Origin: JACCVL01 sp963695375
GTDB taxonomy: Bacteria; Actinomycetota; Actinomycetes; Propionibacteriales; Nocardioidaceae
DNA length: 64,000 bases
Assembly (NCBI GenBank): GCA_963695375.1
Contig: OY968767.1
Location: 2,108,001 to 2,172,000 of the forward strand
Reading direction: 5' to 3'
The position numbers were made by a program, and so were the translations under genes. Shown here piece by piece: positions 1 through 9,261 of this stretch (the stretch's first letter is position 1; each line of letters begins with the position of its first letter). A model generated the notes under the pieces. It was not told the DNA's origin and made no database searches. It was given only the letters and a program-made list of their open reading frames with translations.

Positions 1-1613
1 TGCCGGGCGTGTCGCAGGATCGCGTACGCGGTGTCCCGGTCCGGGTCGTGACCGGCGGCGAGCACGACGAACGCCTTGGGGACCGCCATCCGCACCGGGT
101 CGGGGGAGGGCACCACCGCCGCCTCGGCCACCGCCGGGTGCTCGACCAGCACGCTCTCCAGCTCGAACGGGCTGATCCGGTAGTCGCTCGCTTTGAACAC
201 GTCGTCGCCGCGCCCGACGTAGGTGAGGTAGCCGTCGGCGTCCCGGCTGGCCACGTCCCCGGTGTGGTAGACCCCGCCCCGCATCGCCTCGCCGGTCCGC
301 TCGTCGTCGCCGGCGTACCCGGTCATCACCGGCAGCGGGCGCGGCGACAGCTCGATGCAGATCTCCCCGTCGTCGCCGGGCTCTCCGGTGGCCGGGTCGA
401 CCAGCACCACCTCGTAGCCGGGCAGCGGCCGGCCCATCGAGCCCGGCTTGACCCGCTGGCCGGGGGAGTTCCCGATCTGCGCGGTGGTCTCGGTCTGCCC
501 GTAGCCGTCCCGCACGGTCAGCCCCCACGCCGCCCGCACCTGCTCGACCACCTCGGCGTTCAGCGGCTCGCCGGCAGCGACCACCTCCCGCAGCACCGGC
601 TGGTGCGCGGCCAGGTCCTCCTGCACGAGCATCCGCCACACCGTGGGCGGGGCGCAGAAGGTGGTCACGCCGCAGTCCACCAGCACCCGCAGCAGCGCCG
701 CCGCGTCGAACCGGGGGGCGACGTGCACGACGACGGTCGCGCCCGCGTTCCACGGCGCGAACACGCACGACCACGCGTGCTTGGCCCACCCCGACGACGA
801 CATGTTCAGGTGCACGTCGGTGCTCTGCAGCCCGATCCAGTACATCGTGGACAGGTGGCCGACGGGGTACGACACGTGCGTGTGGGTGACCAGCTTCGGC
901 GAGGCGGTGGTCCCCGACGTGAAGTAGACCAGCAGCGGGTCGTCGGCCCGGGTCGGGACCAGCCGCTCCCCGGCCGCCTCGACCACGTGCACCAGCTCGT
1001 CGTGGCCTTCGCTGTCCTGGTACGCCAGCCAGCCGGCCGGAGCCGGCTCCCCGGAGGTGCCCGGCACCACCACCCGGACGCAGTCCGCGGCGGCGTCGCC
1101 GAAGCGGACCGCGTCCTCCGCGGCGGCGACCGCCACCCGCACCGCTCCTCGCCGCACCCGGTCCGCCAGGTCGTCCCGGGACAGCAGCGTGGTCGCGGGG
1201 ATCATCACCGCCCCCATCCGGGTGCAGGCGAGCATCAGCTCCCACAGCGGCGCGACGTTGCCCAGCACGAGCAGCACCCGGTCGCCCGGGCGGACGCCCT
1301 GCGCCCACAGCCAGCCCGCCGCCTCGCGGGACCGGCGGGCCATGTCGGCGTAGGAGACCTTGGTGTGCGCGGGCTCGGCACCCTCGGCACCGGTCTCCAC
1401 CAGCCAGAGTGCCGTGGCGGTCGGTTGCTGCGCGGCCAGCTGGTCGAACCAGTCGACGGCCCAGTTGAAGTGCTCGAGCCGCGGCCACTCGAAGTCCCGC
1501 CGAGCGCGGTCGAGGTCCTCCCGCCGTGCCAGCAGGCAGTCCCGCGCGGTGCGGAAGGCCCGCGTCGGGTCCGGGGGCTCGTCGGGCGCGGGCTCGGGCG
1601 GGATGTCCGTCAT
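1..1613 (-). CDS. AMP-binding acyl-CoA synthetase, 3' end outside the window
   Basis: ATP-dependent acyl-CoA synthetase of the AMP-forming (ANL) superfamily, expected to convert a short- or medium-chain acid to its CoA ester through an acyl-adenylate. The reverse strand reads from ATG at 1613 (MTDIPPEPAPDEPP) through the P-loop signature YFTSGTTASPKLVTH, the GYGQTETTAQIG adenylate motif and the hinge stretch YHTGDVASRDADGYLTYVGR. The window ends after about 537 residues, so the C-terminal domain with the catalytic lysine is not seen. It is divergent from a Pat-like lysine acetyltransferase only 69 bp away, and AMP-forming synthetases are the classic targets of such enzymes. The substrate cannot be told from sequence; medium-chain or acetoacetyl/propionyl type are possible. 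Confidence 0.9.
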   Translation of the reverse strand, partial: MTDIPPEPAPDEPPDPTRAFRTARDCLLARREDLDRARRDFEWPRLEHFNWAVDWFDQLAAQQPTATALWLVETGAEGAEPAHTKVSYADMARRSREAAGWLWAQGVRPGDRVLLVLGNVAPLWELMLACTRMGAVMIPATTLLSRDDLADRVRRGAVRVAVAAAEDAVRFGDAAADCVRVVVPGTSGEPAPAGWLAYQDSEGHDELVHVVEAAGERLVPTRADDPLLVYFTSGTTASPKLVTHTHVSYPVGHLSTMYWIGLQSTDVHLNMSSSGWAKHAWSCVFAPWNAGATVVVHVAPRFDAAALLRVLVDCGVTTFCAPPTVWRMLVQEDLAAHQPVLREVVAAGEPLNAEVVEQVRAAWGLTVRDGYGQTETTAQIGNSPGQRVKPGSMGRPLPGYEVVLVDPATGEPGDDGEICIELSPRPLPVMTGYAGDDERTGEAMRGGVYHTGDVASRDADGYLTYVGRGDDVFKASDYRISPFELESVLVEHPAVAEAAVVPSPDPVRMAVPKAFVVLAAGHDPDRDTAYAILRHAR

Positions 1614-1682
1614 GGGCGGTGAGTCTGGCCCGGCCTTCGACGGCGGACAACTCGCCTCCCGCGGGTCGCTACATTTCGGTGC
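1614..1682. promoter_or_regulatory. Divergent promoter region, acyl-CoA synthetase / Pat-like gene
   Basis: On the plus strand TACATT (1670-1675) ends seven bases before the ATG at 1683. On the minus strand CAGACT (1627-1622) ends eight bases before the ATG at 1613. Both have the position expected of a -10 element for a leaderless actinobacterial transcript. No convincing Shine-Dalgarno sequence precedes either start. Confidence 0.45.
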
Positions 1683-4373
1683 ATGGCCGCCGACCCTGAG
1701 GTCTCGCCGCGCGAATGGGAGGCCGACGTGGTCCTGCGCGACGGCCGACCGGCCCGGCTGCGCCCGATCCGGCCCAGCGACGCCGACCGGCTGGTCGCCT
1801 TCTACCGCCGGGTGTCGGAGCGGTCGAAGTACTTCCGGTTCTTCGCTCCCTACCCGGACCTGACCGAGCGCGACGTGCAGCGCTTCACCACCGTCGACCA
1901 CGACAAGCGGGTCGCCCTGGTCGTCACGCTGGGCGAGCAGATCATCGGGCTGGGCCGCTACGACGCCATCGACGACCGGCAGGCGGAGGTGGCGTTCCTG
2001 GTCGAGGACGCGCACCAGGGGCGCGGGCTGGGTCAGTTGCTGCTGGAGCACCTCGCCCAGGCGGCGCGCGAGCGCGGTCTGCAGCGCTTCGTCGCCGACG
2101 TCCTGCCGGACAACTCGCGGATGATCCAGGTGTTCCGCGAGCAGGGCTACCGGGTGGCCGGCGGGATGACGGACGGCGTGCTGCGGCTGGAGTTCCCGAT
2201 CGAGCCCACCGACACCGCCGTCGGCGTGATGCTGGCGCGGGAGCACCGGGCGGAGGCCGCCTCGATGCGGGCGTTCTTCGACGTGCGCAGCGTGGCCGTG
2301 GTGGGCGCCAGCCGGCGGCAGGACACCGTCGGCCAGACCCTGGTCCGGAACCTCGTCCTCGGCGACTTCACCGGCCGGGTGTACGCCGTGAACTCCACCG
2401 CCGAGGCGGTGTCCGGGCTGCCGGCCTACCGCTCGGTCCAGGAGATCCCGGACGAGCTGGACCTCGCGGTGGTGGCGGTGCCCGCCGACGCGGTGACCGA
2501 CGTCGTCCTCGACTGCGCGGCCAAGGGAGTCCGCGGCCTGGTGGTGATCTCGTCCGGCTTCGCGGAGACGGGGGAGGAGGGCCGGGCGCGGCAGCGGCAC
2601 CTGCTCGGGCTCGCCCGCAGCTACGGCCTGCGGCTGGTGGGACCGAACTGTCTGGGAATCATCAACACCGCGCCGACGGTGCGCATCAACGCGTCGCTGT
2701 CCCCCCTGATGCCTGCCCGCGGCCGGGTGGGCTTCTTCTGCCAGTCCGGTGCGCTCGGGACGGCGATCCTCGAGAACGTGAACCGGCGTGGCATCGGGCT
2801 GTCCACCTTCGTCTCCGCGGGCAACCGGGCGGACGTGTCCGGCAACGACCTGCTGCAGTACTGGGAGGAGGACGACGCGACCGACGTCGTGCTGCTCTAC
2901 CTCGAGTCGATCGGCAACCCGCGCAAGTTCGCCCGGATCGCCCGCCGGGTGGCCCGGGGCAAGCCGGTGGTGGCGGTCAAGACGGGTCGCACGCTGCAGG
3001 GGGTCCCGGTGGGGCACGCGGTTCGCAGCTCGAGCGCGCCGCAGCAGGCGCTGGACGCGATGTTCCGGCAGGCCGGGGTGATCCAGGTGGACACGCTGGA
3101 CGAGCTGTTCGACGTCGCGCAGCTGCTGGCCTACCAGCCGCTGCCGCGCGGGGACCGGGTCGTCGTGGTCGGCAACTCCGACGCGCTGGGGCTGCTCGCC
3201 GCCGACGCCGCCTCCGCCGCCGGGCTGACCGTCCGGGAGCCGGTGTCCCTCGGGGCGGACGCCACCGGCGACGACTTCGAGCGCGCCCTCGACCTGGCCA
3301 TCGACGACCCGTCCGTGGACGCCGTGGTCGCGGTCTACATCCCGCCCCTGGAGTCCACCGGCGAGGAGGTCGCCGACGTGCTGGCCGCTGTCGGCGAGCA
3401 GTCGGACAAGCCGATCGTGTCGACCTTCCTCGGCCGGGAGGGGGTCCCGGAGATGCTCCGGATCCCGGACGTCGAGGGCGCGCCGGGCCGGGGATCGGTG
3501 CCGTCCTACCCGGCGGTGGAGACGGCGGTCCGGGCGTTGGCGCGGGTGGTGGTCTACGCCGAGTGGCTGGCCCGCCCGGCGGGCCACGTCCGGGTCTTCG
3601 AGGACGTCCGGCCGCAGGACGCCCGGCGGGTGGTCGAGGGCACCCTCGTGGCCGAGCCGGCCGGAGCCGAGCTCACCCGAGAGCAGACCCGGGAGGTGCT
3701 GGCCGGCTACGGGATCGCGCTGTGGGACCACCTGCCCGTGTCCGACGTGGACGCCGCGGTCGCGGCCGGCGGGGAGCTGGGCTGGGACGTGGTGCTGAAG
3801 GCGCAGGCCGCGCGGCTGCAGGTGAGCCCGGACCTGGCCTTCGTGTGGCGGAACATCGGGAGTGCCGCGGAGATGCGGCACGCGTGGGAGACGCTGACCG
3901 CGGGGATCGAGGAGCCGGTCGCCGCCGACTTCGTCGTCCAGCGGATGGCGCCGGCGGGAGTCCCGGTCGGCGTACAGGGCTTCGAGGACCCGCTGTTCGG
4001 GCCGATCGTGTCGTTCGGCCTCGCCGGGGCGCCGAGCGAGCTGCTGCACGACCGGTCCTACCGGATCCCGCCCATGACCGAGCCGGACGCGGCCGCCATG
4101 GTCCGGGAGATCCGGTCCGCGCCGCTCCTGACCGGCTACCAGGGCGCCACCCCCGTCGACCTGGCGGCCGTCGAGGACCTCGTGCAGCGGGTGGCCCGGC
4201 TGAAGAACGACCTGCCGCACCTGGTGCTGGTCGACCTGTCGCTGGTGCTCGCGTCGGCCGACGGCGTCAGCGTGCTCGAGGCGCGCGGCCAGGTCGGCCC
4301 GGTCGGCGACACCCGTACGGACGGCTACGTGCGCAGGTTGGCGCGAATGCCGGGCGACACCATCCCGCACTGA
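1683..4373 (+). CDS. pat: GNAT plus ADP-forming acyl-CoA synthetase-like fusion (Pat-type protein lysine acetyltransferase)
   Basis: 896-residue fusion. Residues about 10-190 form a GNAT acetyltransferase with the acetyl-CoA loop HQGRGLG at 111-117. From about 198 (FFDVRSVAVVGAS) come a CoA-binding Rossmann domain, a succinyl-CoA-ligase-like domain and a C-terminal ATP-grasp domain from about 650. The N-terminal GNAT arrangement is that known for Streptomyces Pat enzymes, while Salmonella Pat has the GNAT last; these acetylate the active lysine of acyl-CoA synthetases. The SHTGA phosphohistidine loop of true ADP-forming synthetases is not seen; the stretch reads VGHAVRSSSAPQQA, so the large domain is probably sensory. 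The divergent acyl-CoA synthetase is a likely target (inference). Confidence 0.85.
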   Translation: MAADPEVSPREWEADVVLRDGRPARLRPIRPSDADRLVAFYRRVSERSKYFRFFAPYPDLTERDVQRFTTVDHDKRVALVVTLGEQIIGLGRYDAIDDRQAEVAFLVEDAHQGRGLGQLLLEHLAQAARERGLQRFVADVLPDNSRMIQVFREQGYRVAGGMTDGVLRLEFPIEPTDTAVGVMLAREHRAEAASMRAFFDVRSVAVVGASRRQDTVGQTLVRNLVLGDFTGRVYAVNSTAEAVSGLPAYRSVQEIPDELDLAVVAVPADAVTDVVLDCAAKGVRGLVVISSGFAETGEEGRARQRHLLGLARSYGLRLVGPNCLGIINTAPTVRINASLSPLMPARGRVGFFCQSGALGTAILENVNRRGIGLSTFVSAGNRADVSGNDLLQYWEEDDATDVVLLYLESIGNPRKFARIARRVARGKPVVAVKTGRTLQGVPVGHAVRSSSAPQQALDAMFRQAGVIQVDTLDELFDVAQLLAYQPLPRGDRVVVVGNSDALGLLAADAASAAGLTVREPVSLGADATGDDFERALDLAIDDPSVDAVVAVYIPPLESTGEEVADVLAAVGEQSDKPIVSTFLGREGVPEMLRIPDVEGAPGRGSVPSYPAVETAVRALARVVVYAEWLARPAGHVRVFEDVRPQDARRVVEGTLVAEPAGAELTREQTREVLAGYGIALWDHLPVSDVDAAVAAGGELGWDVVLKAQAARLQVSPDLAFVWRNIGSAAEMRHAWETLTAGIEEPVAADFVVQRMAPAGVPVGVQGFEDPLFGPIVSFGLAGAPSELLHDRSYRIPPMTEPDAAAMVREIRSAPLLTGYQGATPVDLAAVEDLVQRVARLKNDLPHLVLVDLSLVLASADGVSVLEARGQVGPVGDTRTDGYVRRLARMPGDTIPH

Positions 4374-4392
4374 TCGCGCCCGGACCGTGCCG

Positions 4393-5763
4393 TCAGCCCC
4401 AGGCGCCGGCCAGCCCGAGGAGCAGCCCGACCGCCCCCGCGGCCGCAAGCGTCCGGAGCACCGGCCAGCGCAGCCCGAGCACCAGCACCGCGCTGCCCGC
4501 CGCGACGCCGACCGCCGCCCAGCGCACCGTGGACCACTCCGGCAGGACCAGGTGCAGCGGCCCGAACCGGGTGGCGTCCAGGGCGCCGAACAGGGTCGCG
4601 CCGGCGAAGGTCACCGCCAGCGTCGCGATCACGCCGACCACGGCCGCGGTCACCCCGGTCAGCGCGGCGGACAGGTGCGCACTCCCGCGCAGCCGTTCGA
4701 CGTACGGCGCGCCGACGAGGATGAACCAGAACGACGGCAGGAACGTCACCCACGTGGTGAGCAGCGCGCCGACCGTCGCGGCCACCCACGGGTCCAGGAT
4801 CCCGGGTGAGCGGTAGGCGCCGACGAACGCGACGAACTGGACGACCATGATCAGCGGCCCCGGCGTGGTCTCGGCCAGCGCCAGGCCGCGCACCATGTCC
4901 AGCGGGGTCACCCAGCCGGCCGTCACGGCGTTCTCGGCGACATAGGAGAGCACCGAGTAGGCACCGCCGACGGTGATCAGCGCGACGACGGAGAAGAACA
5001 GCGCCTGCGTCACCACCGTGCTGTCGACCCCGAGCAGCAGCGCCGCCGTCCCGACCGGGGCGGCCCACAGCGCCGCCGCCACCCCGGTGATGCGGGCTGT
5101 CCGGGTCGCCGAGCCCCGCTCGGTGTGCAGCCTCGCGTCGCTGACCAGCGCCACCGGGTGCCCGTCGTCCGTCTCGTCGCGAGCGGCCGACCGGGCCACC
5201 GCCGGGAGCACCCGCTCGAGCGCCAGCCCGATCACGGCGGCGCCGGCGACCACCGCCGGGAACGGCACGTCGAACAGCGTCATCGACGCGAAGGCGGCGA
5301 CCGCCAGCGCGACCAGGCTCGGGTGGTGCAGGGAGCGGCCGGCGACGCGCAGCACGGCCTGCACGACGATCGCGAGCACCGCCGCGGACAGCCCGGCCAG
5401 GACCCAGCGGATCCCCTCGGCGTCGGCCGCGACCACGTAGACCGCCGACAGGCCGAGCATCACGACCACGCCGGGCAGCACGAACAGCGTGCCGGCGGCG
5501 AGCGCGCCGCGGGTGCCGTGCAGCAGCCAGCCGAGGTAGGTGGCCAGCTGGGTCGCCTCGGGGCCGGGCAGCAGCATGCAGTAGCTCAACGCATGCAGGA
5601 ACCGACGCTGACCGACCCAGCGACGCTCGTCCACGAGCTCGCGCTGCATGACCGCGATCTGCGCGGCCGGCCCGCCGAAGGACTGCCACCCGATCGACCA
5701 CCACGTCCGCAGGGCGACCCGCAGGGGGACGGCCTCGCCGGCCCGTGGCCCCGTCGAGGCCAT
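4393..5763 (-). CDS. chrA: Chromate transporter ChrA family
   Basis: Inner-membrane protein of the CHR family, known to export chromate by proton antiport. The 456 residues hold two homologous membrane halves. The N-terminal half carries the family signature SFGGPAAQIAVMQRELV and MLLPGPEATQLATYLGW; the second half carries TTPGPLIMVVQFVAFVGAYR. I chose the ATG at 5763 (MASTGPRAGEAVPL) because GGGGAGGGG lies just upstream and the region before it is not conserved; an in-frame start at 5868 is possible. It is followed by a short gap on the opposite strand and does not look co-transcribed with anything. Some CHR proteins may carry other oxyanions. Confidence 0.88.
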   Translation of the reverse strand: MASTGPRAGEAVPLRVALRTWWSIGWQSFGGPAAQIAVMQRELVDERRWVGQRRFLHALSYCMLLPGPEATQLATYLGWLLHGTRGALAAGTLFVLPGVVVMLGLSAVYVVAADAEGIRWVLAGLSAAVLAIVVQAVLRVAGRSLHHPSLVALAVAAFASMTLFDVPFPAVVAGAAVIGLALERVLPAVARSAARDETDDGHPVALVSDARLHTERGSATRTARITGVAAALWAAPVGTAALLLGVDSTVVTQALFFSVVALITVGGAYSVLSYVAENAVTAGWVTPLDMVRGLALAETTPGPLIMVVQFVAFVGAYRSPGILDPWVAATVGALLTTWVTFLPSFWFILVGAPYVERLRGSAHLSAALTGVTAAVVGVIATLAVTFAGATLFGALDATRFGPLHLVLPEWSTVRWAAVGVAAGSAVLVLGLRWPVLRTLAAAGAVGLLLGLAGAWG

Positions 5764-5837
5764 CGACCCCTCCCCGCCTGCTCGACCGACAGTGGGGGAA
5801 TCGAACCATGCGGGCGGGACCGTGGGACACTGCGCCC

Positions 5838-6509
5838 ATGCCCGACGGCCGACGCGTTCGACGCCCACACGATCCGCGTGCCCCGCGGCCCGCCGCCGCG
5901 ACCGCCGTCCCGGACGCGACGTCCGGACCGTCCGACCGGGCGCTGGACCTCCGGACCGCGATCGAGGCGGCGGGTTACTACCCGGAGGCGGTCAGCGAGG
6001 GGGTGGAGGCGGCGCTCGTCGGCGAGCGGGTCGTCGAGTTCCTCGTGCACCACGAGCCGACGTTCGACCACGACGAGGTCCGCCGGCATGTGACCGTGGT
6101 CGTGCTCACCCCGACCCGGCTGGTGGTGGCGCACACCGACGAGCACCCCCCCGACGACCTCCTGCCCTCGCCGTACACGGCGACCACGACCGAGGCGGTG
6201 ACCCTGCCCGCCGTGCGCTCCGTCGTGGTGCAGCGGATGGTCGCCCACCCGGAGCCGGAGGCGGGTCGCACCGCCGGCGGGCTGCCCAGCGAGGCGGTGC
6301 TGACCGTCGCCTGGGGTGCGGTGCGGCGGGTGGACATGGAGCCGGCGCAGTGTGCCGACCCCGAGTGCGAGGCCGACCACGGCTACTCGGGCACCCTGTC
6401 GGCCGACGACTTCTCCATCCGGGTCAGCGCTGCCGCCGACGGGAGCCAGGCGGTGGAACGGCTGCTGGCGTTCGCCGGTGCCCTGACCGCGTCCACAGTC
6501 CGACCCTGA
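5838..6509 (+). CDS. DUF5998 family protein
   Basis: 223-residue soluble protein of an actinobacterial family of unknown function (DUF5998), usually placed just before the phosphodiesterase that follows here. The start at 5838 (MPDGRRVRRPHDP) is chosen because GACACT (5826-5831) sits six bases upstream as a leaderless -10 element; ATG at 5808 is an alternative. The first 35 residues are low complexity; the conserved part begins near LDLRTAIEAAGYYPEAV. It has a cysteine pair in QCADPECEADHGYSG. No catalytic motif is recognised. It lies 13 bp from the next gene. Confidence 0.8.
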   Translation: MPDGRRVRRPHDPRAPRPAAATAVPDATSGPSDRALDLRTAIEAAGYYPEAVSEGVEAALVGERVVEFLVHHEPTFDHDEVRRHVTVVVLTPTRLVVAHTDEHPPDDLLPSPYTATTTEAVTLPAVRSVVVQRMVAHPEPEAGRTAGGLPSEAVLTVAWGAVRRVDMEPAQCADPECEADHGYSGTLSADDFSIRVSAAADGSQAVERLLAFAGALTASTVRP

Positions 6510-6522
6510 GCCGAGCCGCGCG

Positions 6523-7656
6523 ATGGACCCCACCTCCCCCGCCCCGGTGCTGCCGCAGTACGGCCACTCGACGCTGGCCGACCTGCTGCCCTCGGTGCTG
6601 TCCGGCTGCGTCGCCGCCGAGTTCCGGGACGTGCTCGACCTGCCGGCGGCCCGGTCGTGGGTGGTGCTGCTGGTCGACGGCCTCGGCGCGCTGGCGCTGG
6701 ACGAGCACACCGCCGAGGCGCCGTACCTCGCCTCGCTGCGGAACGGCCGGGCGCCGCTCACCGCCTGTCTGCCGTCGACGACCGCCACCAGCATCACCAG
6801 CCTCGGCACCGGGCTGGCGCCCGGTCAGCACGGAGTGGTCGGCTACACCTCGCGGATCCCCGGCACGCTGACCCTGCTGAACGCCCTCACCTGGAACGAC
6901 ACGGTCGACCCCCTGGTGTGGCAGCCGCACCCGACGGTCTTCGGCAGGGCGCGCGCCTGTGGGTGTGCGGCGACCGTGGTCAGCCGGTCGGTGTTCGAGG
7001 GGACCGGTCTGACCCAGGTCAGCCAGCGCGGGGCGAGCTATGTCGGTGCCGACTCGCCCTGGCAGCGGATCGCCGGCACCGCCGCCGCCGCCGAGACCCC
7101 CGCCTCGTTCACCTACACCTACGACGCCGAGCTGGACCGAGTCGGCCACCAGCACGGCTGCCGCTCCGAGCAGTGGCGGGAGGCGTTGCGCGCGGTCGAC
7201 GACGAGGCGCAGGCGCTGCGGGACGCCCTGCCCCCGGGTACCGGCCTGATCGTCACCGGCGACCACGGGATGGTCGACGTGCCGGACGGCGACCGGATCG
7301 ACGCGGACACCAGCGAGTCGCTCTGCGAGGGCGTGGTGCTGCTGGGTGGCGAGGCCCGCTTCCGCCAGCTGTGGACCCGCGCCGGCGCGACCGACGACGT
7401 GCTGGCCGCCTGGCGGGAGGCCTGCGGCGAGCGGGCGGAGGTGGTCAGCAGGGAGCAGGCTGAGCAGGCGGGGTGGTTCGGTCCGGTCGACGCGACGGTC
7501 CGCCCGCGGGTCGGCGACGTCCTCGTCGCCGCACTGGGCACCTTCGCCGTGTTGGCGTCTCGCCGCTTCACCGTCGAGACGTCGCTGGTGGGCTTCCACG
7601 GCTCGGTCACCCCGGAGGAGATGTATGTCCCGCTGCTGGTGGACGTCGTCGACTGA
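6523..7656 (+). CDS. Alkaline-phosphatase-superfamily phosphodiesterase / nucleotide pyrophosphatase
   Basis: 377-residue member of the type I phosphodiesterase/nucleotide pyrophosphatase family, a metal-dependent hydrolase. Visible motifs are VVLLVDGLGALALDE (first metal aspartate), LPSTTATSITSLGTG (nucleophile threonine region), PGQHGVVGY and TGDHGMVDVP (metal aspartate and histidine). There is no signal peptide, so a cytosolic enzyme is expected. It follows DUF5998 by 13 bp and precedes tdk by 28 bp, in an order seen in other actinobacteria. The substrate is unknown. Confidence 0.88.
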   Translation: MDPTSPAPVLPQYGHSTLADLLPSVLSGCVAAEFRDVLDLPAARSWVVLLVDGLGALALDEHTAEAPYLASLRNGRAPLTACLPSTTATSITSLGTGLAPGQHGVVGYTSRIPGTLTLLNALTWNDTVDPLVWQPHPTVFGRARACGCAATVVSRSVFEGTGLTQVSQRGASYVGADSPWQRIAGTAAAAETPASFTYTYDAELDRVGHQHGCRSEQWREALRAVDDEAQALRDALPPGTGLIVTGDHGMVDVPDGDRIDADTSESLCEGVVLLGGEARFRQLWTRAGATDDVLAAWREACGERAEVVSREQAEQAGWFGPVDATVRPRVGDVLVAALGTFAVLASRRFTVETSLVGFHGSVTPEEMYVPLLVDVVD

Positions 7657-7684
7657 CCGGAGCGGTACGGCAGGATGGACGCCC

Positions 7685-8377
7685 GTGGCCGATCTCGTCT
7701 TCTTCACCGGGACCATGGACTGCGGGAAGTCCACGCTGGCCCTGCAGCTGGATCACAACCACGCGGCGCGCGGCCGGGTCGGCCGGCGGTTCACCAGCCT
7801 CGACCGGGCGGGTGCCGCCACGCTGTCCAGCCGCCTGGGCCTGGCGACCGACGCCGTCGAGGTCGCGGCGGACTTCGACTTCTGGGGGCACGTCGTCGAC
7901 GACCTGACCCACGGCGGCCGGGTGGACTACCTGGTCTGTGACGAGGCGCAGTTCTACTCGTCGTCGCAGGTCGAACAGCTCGCCCGGGTGGCCGACGAGC
8001 TGGACATCGACGTCTTCGCCTTCGGCATCCTCACCGACTTCCGGACCCGGATGTTCCCCGGATCGGCCCGGCTGGTCGAGCTGGCGGACCGGATGGAGGT
8101 GCTGCAGGTGCAGGCTCTGTGCTGGTGCGGCGACCGCGCCACCCACAACGCTCGGACGCTCGACGGCGAGATGGTGACCGAGGGGGAGGTGATCGTCGTC
8201 GGCGACACCGAGGCCGAGGCGGCGGTCGCCGGGATCGACTCCGCCTCCGACTCCGCCTCCGGGCCGGCGATCGGCTACGAGGTGCTCTGCCGGCGGCACC
8301 ACCGGCGCCGGCTCACCACCGCCCGCGCACGGGCGGTGGCGCTGTCCCCGGACGTGCTGCCGTTGGGCCAGCCGTGA
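7685..8377 (+). CDS. tdk: Thymidine kinase, type II
   Basis: ATP-dependent thymidine kinase of the salvage pathway, 230 residues. The P-loop TGTMDCGKST (residues 8-17) is the actinobacterial variant of this family's Walker A; LVCDEAQF is the Walker B. The zinc-ribbon cysteines are seen as CWCGD and later CRRHH. The GTG at 7685 is used because the ATG at 7714 would remove the P-loop; CAGGAT (7671-7676) eight bases upstream suggests a leaderless transcript. An odd acidic insert with a 12-bp direct repeat (DSASDSAS, about 8238-8261) separates the zinc-binding pairs. The stop overlaps the next GTG start. Confidence 0.9.
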   Translation: MADLVFFTGTMDCGKSTLALQLDHNHAARGRVGRRFTSLDRAGAATLSSRLGLATDAVEVAADFDFWGHVVDDLTHGGRVDYLVCDEAQFYSSSQVEQLARVADELDIDVFAFGILTDFRTRMFPGSARLVELADRMEVLQVQALCWCGDRATHNARTLDGEMVTEGEVIVVGDTEAEAAVAGIDSASDSASGPAIGYEVLCRRHHRRRLTTARARAVALSPDVLPLGQP

Positions 8378-9261
8378 CCCCGCTGGTCGCTCCGGAGCCG
8401 CTGCTGCGATTGCAGCGGACCGGCGAGGGCGCGGTGCTGCTTGACGTGCGCTGGTCGCTGGCCGGTCCGCCCGGGCGCGCTGCCTACGAGGCCGGACACC
8501 TGCCCGGCGCGGTCTTCGTCGACCTCGACGCCGATCTGGCCGGTCCGCCCGGCCGGAGCGGTCGGCACCCGCTGCCCGAGCCCGCCGCGTTCGCCGCGGC
8601 GATGCGCCGGGCCGGGGTGCGGACCGATCGGCCGGTGGTGGTCTACGACCAGAACGACGCCACCGCCGCCGCCCGGGCGTGGTGGCTGCTGCGCGACGCC
8701 GGGCATCCGGACGTGCGCGTCCTCGACGGTGGGTACGACGGCTGGCTGGCCGCCGGGCTGCCGGTCGAGACCGGTGCCGGACCGGCCCCGGTCCCCGGCG
8801 ACCTGCCCGCCGGGTCGGGGAGCCTGCCCCGGCTGACCGCGGACCAGGCGGCTGCTCTCGCCCGGTCCGGACTGCTGCTGGACGCCCGGGCCGCGGCCCG
8901 GTACCGGGGCGAGGTCGAGCCGGTCGATCCCGTCGCCGGGCACGTCCCAGGGGCGGTCAGCTCGCCGACCGCGGACACCGTCACACCAGCGGGCAGGTTC
9001 CGGCCGGCCGCGGAGCTGCGCCGGTGGTTCGGGGCGCTCGGTGTCACGAGCGAGGCGGACGTGGGCGCGTACTGCGGCTCCGGGGTGACGGCGGCGCACC
9101 TCGTCCTCGCCCTCGAGGTCGCCGGCGTCTCGGCGGCGCTGTGGCCCGGGTCGTGGAGCGAGTGGGTGGCCGAGCCGGGGCGCCAGGACCGGCCGGTGGT
9201 GACGGGACCCCGTCCCTGGGGCCCCGGCGACGTCAGCTCGGGGGCTTCGAGCCGAACATGA
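8374..9261 (+). CDS. Sulfurtransferase, two rhodanese domains (thiosulfate/3-mercaptopyruvate type)
   Basis: 295-residue tandem rhodanese protein that moves sulfane sulfur from thiosulfate or 3-mercaptopyruvate to an acceptor. The first domain (about 10-130) is inactive, as is usual. The second carries the catalytic cysteine C234 in YCGSGVTA, a loop typical of mercaptopyruvate sulfurtransferases such as E. coli SseA. The start GTG (8374) overlaps the tdk stop as GTGA, so translation is probably coupled. Its last 29 bp overlap the end of the convergent sepH gene. Confidence 0.88.
   Translation: MTPLVAPEPLLRLQRTGEGAVLLDVRWSLAGPPGRAAYEAGHLPGAVFVDLDADLAGPPGRSGRHPLPEPAAFAAAMRRAGVRTDRPVVVYDQNDATAAARAWWLLRDAGHPDVRVLDGGYDGWLAAGLPVETGAGPAPVPGDLPAGSGSLPRLTADQAAALARSGLLLDARAAARYRGEVEPVDPVAGHVPGAVSSPTADTVTPAGRFRPAAELRRWFGALGVTSEADVGAYCGSGVTAAHLVLALEVAGVSAALWPGSWSEWVAEPGRQDRPVVTGPRPWGPGDVSSGASSRT

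Noticed and set aside
1715..4816. 1033-codon open frame overlapping the pat gene in another frame
   Set aside because: Arginine/glycine-rich translation without family similarity; the in-frame pat gene has clear GNAT and ATP-grasp motifs.
5796..5815. tRNA T-loop-like GGTTCGATTCC on the minus strand
   Set aside because: The five bases on either side do not pair as a T-stem and no anticodon or acceptor stem is found around it.
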